DNA of 64,000 bases from Akkermansiaceae bacterium UBA3385 (lineage in GTDB: Bacteria; Verrucomicrobiota; Verrucomicrobiia; Verrucomicrobiales; Akkermansiaceae), in NCBI GenBank assembly GCA_002358905.1, contig DEPT01000023.1:17705-81704 (forward strand), given 5' to 3'. Of the stretch, positions 41,612 through 49,140 are shown in pieces; position 1 is the stretch's first letter; each line of letters opens with the position of its first letter. The notes beneath the pieces are model-generated. The model was not told the DNA's origin. It saw nothing but the letters and a program-made list of their open reading frames with translations, and made no database searches. The translations under genes and the position numbers were made by a program.

Positions 41612-43960
41612 ATGACCATCATAACGGAACCGACTCGTGAACAGTGGACGGAGCTGGTGCGCCGTCCGGCTTTTGATGTAACGCAACTCTTTGATGTGGT
41701 GCGCCCCATCATGGATGCAGTGCATACGCATGGCGACCAGGCATTGCATGAGTATGGTCACCGCTTTGATGGTGTGGAGCTGGAGTCCCTGGCTGTTTCT
41801 GATGCTGAGGTGGAGGCTGCCCGCAGCCTGGTGCCGCAGGCGCTGAAGGAAGCCATCGAGCTGGCATATTGCAACATATATGATTTCCATGAGTTGCAGT
41901 ATGCCGCCCAGGCTCCGGTGAAATTGCAGACTGCCCCCGGCGTGGAATGCGAGCAGCGCACGCTGCCCATTCAGCGCGTGGGGCTCTATGTGCCTGGTGG
42001 TCAGGCTCCGCTGTTCTCTACTGTGCTTATGCTGGCCATTCCGGCAGCTGTAGCCGGGTGCGAGGAAGTTGTGCTCTGCACGCCTCCGGGCAGGGATGGC
42101 AAGGTGAATCCCGCCATCCTCTTTGCCGCAGACCTCTGCGGCGTGAAGCGTATTTTCAAGGTAGGCGGGGCTCAGGCCGTCGCCGCCATGACCTACGGCA
42201 CCCCCTCTGTGCCGAAGGTTGATAAGATTTTCGGCCCGGGCAATGCATACGTGACCGCGGCCAAGCAGCTGGCCTCCCTGGCCGGAGTGGCCATTGATAT
42301 GCCCGCCGGTCCCAGTGAGGTGGAGGTGCTGGCAGATTCTTCTTGTGTACCTGCTTTTGTGGCGGCAGATTTGCTGAGCCAGGCCGAGCATGGTCCGGAT
42401 AGCCAGGCCATGCTGGTGACCACGGATGCCGCAGTGGCAGAAGCCGTTGCCGCCGAGGTGGAAAAGCAGCTGGCCGAGCTGCCCCGCAAGGAAATTGCCG
42501 CCAAGTCCATTGCCAACAGCCGCATCATCGTGCTGGCTGATAAGCAGGATGCCATCGATTTTACCAACGCCTACGCCCCGGAGCATCTCATCATTGCCAT
42601 GCAGGATGCCGCCGCTGTGGCCAAGGAAACCATCAACGCCGGTTCCATCTTCCTGGGTAACTACAGCTGCGAAAGCGCCGGTGATTACGCCAGCGGCACC
42701 AACCACACGCTGCCCACCATGGGCTGTGTGCGTGCCTACAGCAGCCTGTGTATTGACAGCTTCCAGCGCAAGCTCACCCTGCAGACTCTCACCCCGGAGG
42801 GTATCCGCAGCATTGGCAGCACCGTGGAGCTCATGGCCCAGGCTGAGCAGCTGGATGCCCACGCCCGCGCCATGACCCTGCGCATGCAGGCCGTGGCCAC
42901 CATGCCGCAGGAGGAGCAGGGTACCGGTATTGCCCGTCTTGTGCGCCCGAATATCCTGAAGCTCAAGCCCTACAGCTCCGCTCGCGATGAGTATGCCGGC
43001 AAGGCTGCCCATGTGTTCCTGGATGCCAATGAATGCCCGCACAACGCGCCGAACAACCGCTATCCCGACCCGCTGCAGTGGGACCTGAAGCAGAAGATTT
43101 CCGCCTACAAGGGCGTGGCTCCGGAGCGCATTTTCCTGGGCAACGGCAGTGATGAGGCTATCGATCTCATTTTCCGCACCTTCTGCACCCCCGGGGTGGA
43201 TGAAGTGGCCGCCATATCCCCCACCTACGGCATGTACGAGGTTTGCGCTGACATCAACAACGTGCAGTACCGAGCTATTCCGTTGGAGGAGGATTACCGC
43301 TTCGATGCCGAGAAGTTCCTGCTTTCCATCTATTCTCCCTGCACCAAGGTGGTTTTCATCTGCAGCCCGAACAACCCCACCGGCAATCTGCTGCCGCTGG
43401 AGGAAATCCGCAAAGTGCTCGATATCTTCCCCGGCATTGTGGTGGTGGATGAAGCCTATATCGACTTCGCGCCGGAGGGCTCCTCGGTCATCTCCCTGCT
43501 GGAGGAATATCCGCGCCTCATCGTGCTCAACACCTTCTCCAAGGCCTGGGCTTCTGCCGGTATCCGCCTGGGGATGGCGCTGGCTCACCCGGAAATCATC
43601 GGCCTGTTCAACAAGGTGAAGTACCCCTACAATGTGAACATCCTCACCCAGCGTGCCGCCATGGAGCGCCTGGACCACATGGATGAAATCCGCGCCTGGG
43701 CAGAGGAAGCGCTTTCCGAGCGCGCCCGCATGATGGAGGCTGTGGCTGCCTTGCCCATCTGCGAGAAGGTGTATCCCAGTGATGCCAACTTCTTCCTGGT
43801 CAAGGTGAATGATGCCTGCGGCATCTACGATGCTCTTGTGGACCAGGGTATCATCGTGCGCAACCGTCACCGCATCACCATGTGCGAGAACTGCCTGCGC
43901 ATCACCATCGGCACCCCGGCAGAGAACGACGAACTCCTCGCAGCCCTCAAGAAGTTCTGA
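41612..43960 (+). CDS. hisDC: Fused histidinol dehydrogenase/histidinol-phosphate aminotransferase
   Basis: 782 residues in one uninterrupted frame. Residues ~1-430 are HisD (histidinol to histidine, NAD and zinc dependent): FGPGNAYVTAAKQ, LLSQAEHGPDSQ with zinc ligands, NAYAPEHLII with the catalytic Glu-His, and SAGDYASGTNH. Residues ~445-782 are HisC (imidazole-acetol phosphate transamination): FLDANECPHNAPNNRYPDP, FLGNGSDEAIDL, CSPNNPTGN, DEAYIDF and the PLP lysine in NTFSKAWASAGIRLG. A short linker (ARLVRPNILKLKPYSSARDE) joins them. Both halves are complete. In most bacteria these are adjacent separate genes; fusion gives fixed stoichiometry for steps 7 and 9-10. The next gene starts 3 bases after the stop. 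Confidence 0.93.
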   Translation: MTIITEPTREQWTELVRRPAFDVTQLFDVVRPIMDAVHTHGDQALHEYGHRFDGVELESLAVSDAEVEAARSLVPQALKEAIELAYCNIYDFHELQYAAQAPVKLQTAPGVECEQRTLPIQRVGLYVPGGQAPLFSTVLMLAIPAAVAGCEEVVLCTPPGRDGKVNPAILFAADLCGVKRIFKVGGAQAVAAMTYGTPSVPKVDKIFGPGNAYVTAAKQLASLAGVAIDMPAGPSEVEVLADSSCVPAFVAADLLSQAEHGPDSQAMLVTTDAAVAEAVAAEVEKQLAELPRKEIAAKSIANSRIIVLADKQDAIDFTNAYAPEHLIIAMQDAAAVAKETINAGSIFLGNYSCESAGDYASGTNHTLPTMGCVRAYSSLCIDSFQRKLTLQTLTPEGIRSIGSTVELMAQAEQLDAHARAMTLRMQAVATMPQEEQGTGIARLVRPNILKLKPYSSARDEYAGKAAHVFLDANECPHNAPNNRYPDPLQWDLKQKISAYKGVAPERIFLGNGSDEAIDLIFRTFCTPGVDEVAAISPTYGMYEVCADINNVQYRAIPLEEDYRFDAEKFLLSIYSPCTKVVFICSPNNPTGNLLPLEEIRKVLDIFPGIVVVDEAYIDFAPEGSSVISLLEEYPRLIVLNTFSKAWASAGIRLGMALAHPEIIGLFNKVKYPYNVNILTQRAAMERLDHMDEIRAWAEEALSERARMMEAVAALPICEKVYPSDANFFLVKVNDACGIYDALVDQGIIVRNRHRITMCENCLRITIGTPAENDELLAALKKF

Positions 43961-43963
43961 TAT

Positions 43964-45034
43964 ATGAAGAAAAAAGCTCTTTTCATCGACCGCGACGGCA
44001 CCATCATCCAGGAACCGGCAGACGAGCAGATTGATGCTTTCGAAAAGCTGGTGTTTGTGCCCGGCACTTTCCGTGCGCTGAGCACCATCCGCGAGCTTAC
44101 CGATTACGAGTTTGTGATGGTGAGCAACCAGGACGGACTGGGTACCGCCTCCTTCCCCGAGGATACTTTCTGGCCGGTGCATAACTTCATTCTCGATACC
44201 CTGAAGGGCGAGGGAGTGGAGTTTGATGATATCCTCATCGACCGCCATTTCCCGCATGACAATGCCCCCACCCGCAAGCCGGGAACCGGCATGCTCACCG
44301 CCTACATGGATGGCTCCTATGATTTGGAGAACTGCTATGTCATTGGCGACCGCGCCACGGATGTGCAGCTTGCTCAGAACCTGGGCTGCAAGGCCTTGCA
44401 GATTGGCACAGATGGCATGGACTGGAAGAAGATTACCGAGATTCTGGTGGCTGGCGAGCGCAGTGCCGAGGTGCAGCGCACTACCCGCGAGACGGATATC
44501 TATGTGAAACTGGAGCTCGACCGCCCCGGCTATTGCGAGGTGAGTACCGGCCTGGGCTTCTTCGACCACATGCTGGCCCAGCTTGCCCACCATGGCGGCA
44601 TGGGGGTGACCATCCGCGTGAAGGGCGATTTGTATGTGGACGAGCACCACACCATCGAGGACACCGGTCTGGCTCTGGGCGAATGCCTCCGCAAGGCTAT
44701 CGGCAACAAGCTGGGTATTTCCCGCTACGGTTACTGCCTGCCCATGGATGATTGCCTGTGCAGTGCGGCGCTGGATTTCGGCGGCCGCCCCTGGCTGCAG
44801 TGGGAGGCTGAATACAAGCGTGAGCGCATCGGCGATATGCCCACGGAGATGTTCTACCACTTCTTCAAGAGCCTGAGTGATGCCGCTCTCATGAACCTCA
44901 GCATCAAGGCCGAGGGTGATAACGAGCACCACAAGATTGAGGGCAGCTTCAAGGCTCTGGCCCGTGCCATCCGCGTGGCGGTGCAGCGCGATGTGCGCCA
45001 CCTGGTGCTGCCTTCCAGCAAGGGAACACTTTAA
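43964..45034 (+). CDS. hisB: Bifunctional histidinol-phosphatase/imidazoleglycerol-phosphate dehydratase
   Basis: 356 residues. The N-terminal half is a HAD phosphatase (FIDRDGTIIQ with the nucleophile Asp, VMVSNQDG, and GDRATDVQLAQ). The C-terminal half is the manganese-dependent dehydratase: GFFDHMLAQLAHHGG, DEHHTIEDTG and EHHKIEGSFKALARAI are its metal-binding histidine motifs. The loop that binds zinc in enterobacterial HisB (CxH..CxC) here reads DRHFPHDNAPTRKPG, so the cysteines are absent. Length equals other bifunctional HisB. It sits between hisDC (3 bases upstream) and hisH (3 bases downstream), clearly in one operon. Confidence 0.95.
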   Translation: MKKKALFIDRDGTIIQEPADEQIDAFEKLVFVPGTFRALSTIRELTDYEFVMVSNQDGLGTASFPEDTFWPVHNFILDTLKGEGVEFDDILIDRHFPHDNAPTRKPGTGMLTAYMDGSYDLENCYVIGDRATDVQLAQNLGCKALQIGTDGMDWKKITEILVAGERSAEVQRTTRETDIYVKLELDRPGYCEVSTGLGFFDHMLAQLAHHGGMGVTIRVKGDLYVDEHHTIEDTGLALGECLRKAIGNKLGISRYGYCLPMDDCLCSAALDFGGRPWLQWEAEYKRERIGDMPTEMFYHFFKSLSDAALMNLSIKAEGDNEHHKIEGSFKALARAIRVAVQRDVRHLVLPSSKGTL

Positions 45035-45037
45035 GTT

Positions 45038-45646
45038 ATGAAAGTTGCCGTTGTCAGATACAATGCGGGCAATATCCGCTCCGTTATCAATGCGCTCCAC
45101 CGTATTGGCGTGGAGCCGGTGGTGACGGATGATGCCGCCGAACTGGCCAGTGCCGACCGCGTTATCTTCCCGGGGCAGGGCGAGGCTGCCAATACCATGG
45201 CCTACCTGCGCGAAAGCGGACTTGGTGAGGTGATTCGCAACCTGAAACAGCCTGTGCTGGGCATCTGTATCGGACAGCAGTTGCTCTGCGCTCATTCAGA
45301 AGAGGGCGATACCCCGTGCCTTGGCGTATTTAATAGTCCGGTGGTGCGTTTCTCTGCCACCTGCGAGGAGGGCCGCGTGAAAATCCCCCAGATTGGCTGG
45401 AATACCATCGAAAATCTCCGCACCCCGCTCTTCGACGGGCTGAAGGAGGGCGATTTCGTCTATTTTGTGCACAGCTTCTACGTGCCCGACTGCACTGAGG
45501 CCATTGCTCGCACCACCTACGGTGGCGTGACCTATGCCTCTGCCCTGCGTCGGGGCAATTTCTATACCACCCAGTTCCATCCCGAAAAGAGCGGTGATGT
45601 GGGCCTGCGCATTCTTCACAATTTTATCCATCTCTGCCATGATTGA
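45038..45646 (+). CDS. hisH: Imidazole glycerol phosphate synthase, glutaminase subunit
   Basis: A 202-residue class I glutamine amidotransferase that supplies ammonia to HisF. The nucleophile cysteine lies in LGICIGQQLLCAHSEEG, with Ile-Gly-Gln in place of the common GxCxG elbow wording, and the catalytic His-Glu pair in TQFHPEKSGDVG. The N-terminal YNAGNIRSVINAL and oxyanion region fit HisH. The stop codon overlaps the hisA start by 8 bases (ATGATTGA), indicating translational coupling. Its partner HisF is encoded one gene further on. Confidence 0.95.
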   Translation: MKVAVVRYNAGNIRSVINALHRIGVEPVVTDDAAELASADRVIFPGQGEAANTMAYLRESGLGEVIRNLKQPVLGICIGQQLLCAHSEEGDTPCLGVFNSPVVRFSATCEEGRVKIPQIGWNTIENLRTPLFDGLKEGDFVYFVHSFYVPDCTEAIARTTYGGVTYASALRRGNFYTTQFHPEKSGDVGLRILHNFIHLCHD

Positions 45647-46355
45647 GCTCATTCCTGCAATCGATATCATCGGTGGACAGTGTGTGCGCCTGACCAAAGG
45701 CGACTACGCTGCCCAGAAGACCTATGACCCACATCCGGAGGACGTGGCCCGCCGTTTTTACGATATGGGCGTGCGCCGTCTGCATGTGGTGGATCTCGAT
45801 GGCGCCAAGGCCGACCATATCGTGAACCTGGAGACGCTGAAGAAAATCACGGCGCTGGGCATGACTGTGGATTTTGGCGGCGGTATCAAGCAGGAAAGCG
45901 ACCTGCAGGCCGCCTTTGACCACGGTGCTGCCATGGTGACGGTGGGCAGTCTGGCTGCCACCGACCCGCAGCGTCTGCTGAAGTGGGCAGAAAAATATGG
46001 CCCCGACCGCTTCATTGTGGGCGCTGATGCGCTGAATGGCCGCGTGATGATTAAGGGCTGGCGCGAGGATGGTGGCATGAGCCTGGATGAATTCGTGAGC
46101 TTCTATATGAGCCACGGCATCACCCGCGTGCTCTGCACCGATATTTCCCGCGATGGCACCCTGGGTGGCCCGAACACGGAGCTTTACAGCGAAATCATGG
46201 CTAAGCACCCCGGCTGCCGTCTTATTGCCAGCGGCGGTGTAAGCTGCACAGAGGATATCCGCGCGCTCGATGCCGCCGGCATCCCCTCCGTGGTCTTCGG
46301 CAAAGCCTACTACGAAGGCCGCATCAATCTTCAACAATTAATCACTAATCATTAA
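45639..46355 (+). CDS. hisA: ProFAR isomerase (phosphoribosylformimino-AICAR-P isomerase)
   Basis: A 238-residue TIM barrel catalysing the Amadori rearrangement in step 4 of histidine synthesis. The first strand, LIPAIDIIGGQCVRL, carries the catalytic Asp; the second phosphate and acid site is in CTDISRDGTLGGPN. GGGIKQESDL and ASGGVSCTEDI are the phosphate-binding loops. The frame is open to 45534, but the HisA start motif MIELIPAIDI begins at 45639, within the end of hisH. The stop lies inside a four-unit heptanucleotide repeat that fills the gap to hisF. Length is normal. Confidence 0.95.
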   Translation: MIELIPAIDIIGGQCVRLTKGDYAAQKTYDPHPEDVARRFYDMGVRRLHVVDLDGAKADHIVNLETLKKITALGMTVDFGGGIKQESDLQAAFDHGAAMVTVGSLAATDPQRLLKWAEKYGPDRFIVGADALNGRVMIKGWREDGGMSLDEFVSFYMSHGITRVLCTDISRDGTLGGPNTELYSEIMAKHPGCRLIASGGVSCTEDIRALDAAGIPSVVFGKAYYEGRINLQQLITNH

Positions 46356-46366
46356 TCACTAATCAT
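46339..46366 (+). repeat. Four tandem TAATCAY heptamers at the hisA-hisF junction
   Basis: TAATCAC, TAATCAT, TAATCAC, TAATCAT in direct succession. The hisA stop codon is within the third unit. It could arise from slippage and could affect coupling to hisF. Confidence 0.85.
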
Positions 46367-46373
46367 TCCCTTT

Positions 46374-47129
46374 ATGCTCGCCAAACGCATCATCCCCTGT
46401 CTGGACGTGAAGGACGGTCGTACCGTCAAAGGTATCAACTTCGTGAACCTGCGCGATGCAGGTGACCCCGTGGAGCTGGGCAAGGCCTACAGCGAGCAGG
46501 GTGCCGATGAACTCGTGTTCCTCGATATCGCCGCCACGCACGAAGGCCGCAAGACCTTCACTGATATGGTCTCCCGCGTGGCCGCTGCCATCTCCATCCC
46601 CTTCACCGTGGGTGGTGGCATTCATGAGCTGGCCGATGTGGCCCGCCTGCTGGAGGCCGGTGCCGACAAGGTGAGCCTCAACTCCGCCGCCCTCCGCAAT
46701 CCTCAGCTGGTGAATGAGATTGCCTCTCACTTCGGTTCCCAGGTATGCGTGGCCGCCATCGATGCCCGCTGCGATGCCGATGGCTGGTACTGCTATGTGA
46801 ACGGTGGCCGCATCCGCGTGGAGCGCACTCTGTTCGATTGGGCTCGCGAGGTGGCCGATCGTGGTGCCGGTGAAATCCTCTTCACCAGCATGGATCACGA
46901 CGGCGTGAAGCAGGGCTTCCCGAACGAGGCTCTTGCGCGCTTGTCTGATGAGCTCAGCATTCCCGTCATCGCCAGTGGTGGTGCCGGTGCCAAGGAGCAC
47001 TTTGCGGATGCCTTCCGCCTGGGCCATGCCGATGCTGCCCTGGCAGCCAGCGTATTCCACTTCGGTGAAATCAAGATTCCTGAACTCAAGCAGTACCTTC
47101 ACAATGAAGGTATCTGCGTGCGCCTGTAA
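46374..47129 (+). CDS. hisF: Imidazole glycerol phosphate synthase, cyclase subunit
   Basis: A 251-residue TIM barrel that uses ammonia from HisH to make imidazole glycerol phosphate and AICAR. The catalytic Asp is in RIIPCLDVKDGRTVKG near the N-terminus, and the second Asp in AAIDARCDADGWYCY. The phosphate loops are FTVGGGIHELAD and VIASGGAGAKEHF, and DHDGVKQGF is conserved. It is the last gene of the main his unit, closed by a terminator; hisIE is encoded separately 1.3 kb downstream behind an inverted gene. Confidence 0.95.
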   Translation: MLAKRIIPCLDVKDGRTVKGINFVNLRDAGDPVELGKAYSEQGADELVFLDIAATHEGRKTFTDMVSRVAAAISIPFTVGGGIHELADVARLLEAGADKVSLNSAALRNPQLVNEIASHFGSQVCVAAIDARCDADGWYCYVNGGRIRVERTLFDWAREVADRGAGEILFTSMDHDGVKQGFPNEALARLSDELSIPVIASGGAGAKEHFADAFRLGHADAALAASVFHFGEIKIPELKQYLHNEGICVRL

Positions 47130-47151
47130 AGGCTGTTTCAGTATAAAACAG

Positions 47152-47188
47152 ACACCCCTGAGAGCCTTCGCTCAAAGGGGTGTTTTAT
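47152..47188. terminator. Bidirectional terminator after hisF
   Basis: Stem ACACCCC / GGGGTGT (47152-47158 with 47177-47183), extended by TGAG / CTCA, with T-rich ends in both directions. It serves the convergent hisF and DUF1963-like genes. Confidence 0.75.
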
Positions 47189-47205
47189 TATTTTCTGTCA
47201 GCTGC

Positions 47206-48201
47206 TTAGTAGCAATCCGACGTGACAAGCCAGTCGTTTTTCTCCGCGTTGTAGAAGAAGTAGTAGATGCCGGCATCGCCGATATCTAGGCCAGCCTCGC
47301 TATCCCAGGTGATTTGTAGCACGAAAGGATAGCCTTCCGGTTCGCTTCCATCCTGGATAAAGGTGGGGTAACCACCTATTTTATGGTTTTCGTGGATGGC
47401 ATACTGGTCATGATTCGAGAGGACACCAGCGGGAATCTGCTCCATTTCATTGGTACTGTATGCAGCATCGCAGATGTTTTCTTCGTATTCGATATGGTGC
47501 TTTTCCTCCAGTTCGATAATCTTGTCCCACATTTCGTCTCCGCCGCCGCTGCATCTGCCGAACGGCATATCGTGCGCCACGGCTTCCGGGGAAAGGACGC
47601 AGGTCTTCCATATGCCGGAGACATAATTGCAGGGAACAAGCCCCTCCAGGGTGGGGTAGGTGCGGATGACACAGCCGAGCTGCGGTTTTTCCTCAGGAGT
47701 TTCCGCCCATGCTTCTTCGTGAGCAAAAATAGTGATAAGCGCAACCTGACTGAGTGCTGCGGGTACGCCGGGCAAATCCGGCACGAACAGTGTGGCCAGC
47801 GGTTCCATGCGGTTTCCATCGGCATCGACCGGCCATTCTTCACCGGGCAGCTGCCAAGTGACACGCCCCAGGCAGCTCACATGCCCTCCGGGTACTTCGT
47901 TAACCGGGGTGCTACGCAGAACCACGGCAGGTTTCTGTAAGGTCTGGCGTATGGCATCAATCTGAGGTTGCAGCTCTGTTGTATCGGTGGGTAGAGTCTT
48001 GGAGACTGGCGCTTTGCGGTTGTAGATGTACCAGCATACCGATACGGCCAGTACAATAGTCAGAAAATAAGCAATGAGCAGCCCGATATTGTCTCCGACC
48101 TTTTCTTTCAGACCGAGAAGACGGGAAACGACTTTCGATATGAGAAGCGACCACCCGAGGACAACGAAGATGTGGTAGAGTATGGAACCAAGTAGTTTCA
48201 T
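47206..48201 (-). CDS. Membrane-anchored DUF1963-like (YwqG-type) protein
   Basis: 331 residues. The N-terminus has two hydrophobic segments (ILYHIFVVLGWSLLISKVV and IGLLIAYFLTIVLAVSVCW). The rest resembles DUF1963/YwqG: GRVTWQLPGEEWPVDADG near the start of the domain and HKIGGYPTFIQDG, FVLQITWDSEAG, AGIYYFFYN near the end, the two blocks by which this family is known. Its biochemical role is unsettled. An ATG at 48210 lies inside the -10 box (TATAATGG), so it cannot be used; the ATG at 48201 follows the box by 7 bases and is taken as the start. The gene separates hisIE from the rest of the his genes. Confidence 0.78.
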   Translation of the reverse strand: MKLLGSILYHIFVVLGWSLLISKVVSRLLGLKEKVGDNIGLLIAYFLTIVLAVSVCWYIYNRKAPVSKTLPTDTTELQPQIDAIRQTLQKPAVVLRSTPVNEVPGGHVSCLGRVTWQLPGEEWPVDADGNRMEPLATLFVPDLPGVPAALSQVALITIFAHEEAWAETPEEKPQLGCVIRTYPTLEGLVPCNYVSGIWKTCVLSPEAVAHDMPFGRCSGGGDEMWDKIIELEEKHHIEYEENICDAAYSTNEMEQIPAGVLSNHDQYAIHENHKIGGYPTFIQDGSEPEGYPFVLQITWDSEAGLDIGDAGIYYFFYNAEKNDWLVTSDCY

Positions 48202-48208
48202 GCTTGCC

Positions 48209-48236
48209 ATTATACTCTTTTTCTGTTGTTTTACAA
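48209..48236 (-). promoter_or_regulatory. Promoter of the DUF1963-like gene, leaderless geometry
   Basis: Minus strand TTGTAA (48236-48231), 16-base spacer, TATAAT (48214-48209), 7 bases before the ATG at 48201. Confidence 0.7.
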
Positions 48237-48357
48237 GTCCTGTATTGTTACCTGTCGCGCGGCGAAAACTTGGAAATATATGCGTTTCCGTGTTTCTTTA
48301 TTCAGGAGCAGATTTTTCCGATACTAAAAAAACGCAGGGAGTTGACCTGAAAAGGTG

Positions 48358-48385
48358 TGGCAATTTTCGTAACTTGTGCTATACT
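48358..48385 (+). promoter_or_regulatory. hisIE promoter
   Basis: TGGCAA (48358-48363), 16-base spacer, TATACT (48380-48385), leader of about 20 bases. It overlaps the earlier in-frame start at 48376. Confidence 0.55.
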
Positions 48386-48411
48386 CTGCCCGTAAACTTG
48401 TTTTTCCGCAT

Positions 48412-49026
48412 ATGACTATCGACTTCGACAAGTGCGGCGGCCTGGTGCCCGCCATTATTCAGGACTCCACCACGGGCAAGGTGCTCATGATGGGGTACAT
48501 GAACGCAGAATCTTTTGCCAAGACTCAGGAAACCGGGCGTGTGTGCTTCTACAGCCGCAGCCGCCAGTGCCTGTGGACCAAGGGCGAGACCAGCGGTAAT
48601 TTCCTGGATGTGGTGAGCATCAAGGTGGATTGTGATAACGATACGCTGCTCATTCAGGCCACGCCGCATGGCCCTGTGTGCCACACCGGCACCGATACCT
48701 GCTGGGGCGAGAAGAATGAGGCCAGTCCGCTGCTCTTCCTCACTGAGCTGCAGGACTTCATCAACAAGCGTCACGAGGAAATGCCCGAGGGTTCCTACAC
48801 CACCAGCCTTTTCCGCGATGGTATCAACCGCATGGCTCAGAAGGTGGGCGAGGAAGCTTTGGAAGCCTGTCTCGAAGCCTGCAACGGCACTAACGAACGC
48901 CTCATCTACGAGGCTTCCGATATGTTCTACCACCTTATCGTGCTGCTCACCTCCAAGGGCCTTCGTATTGAGCAGGTCATTGAGGAACTTGCCTCCCGCC
49001 ACAAGCCAGGCTGGAAGAAACATTGA
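48412..49026 (+). CDS. hisIE: Bifunctional phosphoribosyl-AMP cyclohydrolase/phosphoribosyl-ATP pyrophosphatase
   Basis: 204 residues covering histidine steps 2 and 3. The N-terminal HisI part has GKVLMMGYMNAESFAKT, the FYSRSRQCLWTKGETSGN block and the zinc-binding CHTGTDTCW with its cysteines and CDND metal site. The C-terminal HisE part (SYTTSLFRDGINRMAQKVGEE) is an all-helical MazG-like pyrophosphatase with EExxE-type acids. The start at 48412 is preferred over 48376 because the promoter covers the earlier start. It completes the pathway but has its own promoter and strong terminator, unlike the other his genes. Confidence 0.95.
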   Translation: MTIDFDKCGGLVPAIIQDSTTGKVLMMGYMNAESFAKTQETGRVCFYSRSRQCLWTKGETSGNFLDVVSIKVDCDNDTLLIQATPHGPVCHTGTDTCWGEKNEASPLLFLTELQDFINKRHEEMPEGSYTTSLFRDGINRMAQKVGEEALEACLEACNGTNERLIYEASDMFYHLIVLLTSKGLRIEQVIEELASRHKPGWKKH

Positions 49027-49040
49027 GTTTTCCATAAAAA

Positions 49041-49071
49041 AAAAGCCCCGGTTTTACCGGGGCTTTTTTCT
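49041..49071 (+). terminator. Terminator of hisIE
   Basis: Stem AAAAGCCCCGG / CCGGGGCTTTT (49041-49051 with 49057-49067) with A and T runs on the two sides. Confidence 0.88.
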
Positions 49072-49098
49072 TTACTTGTCGGATAGTTGTGCTACTAT
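49071..49098 (+). promoter_or_regulatory. Candidate promoter of the giant protease-adhesin
   Basis: TTTACT (49071-49076), 16-base spacer, TACTAT (49093-49098), leader of about 36 bases. Confidence 0.4.
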
Positions 49099-49140
49099 TC
49101 AACATAATGCCGTTTTCTGGCGGTTCTGTGTCTTTTTTCT

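Noticed and set aside
41576..45295. A 1239-codon open frame on the minus strand, antisense to the his genes
   Set aside because: It lies wholly over well-conserved hisDC, hisB and hisH, has no protein motif, and is explained by codon bias that removes stops from the opposite frame.
46334..46373. Internal promoter for hisF
   Set aside because: The AT-rich heptamer repeat resembles -10 boxes by chance; there is no -35 partner and the genes are tightly packed.
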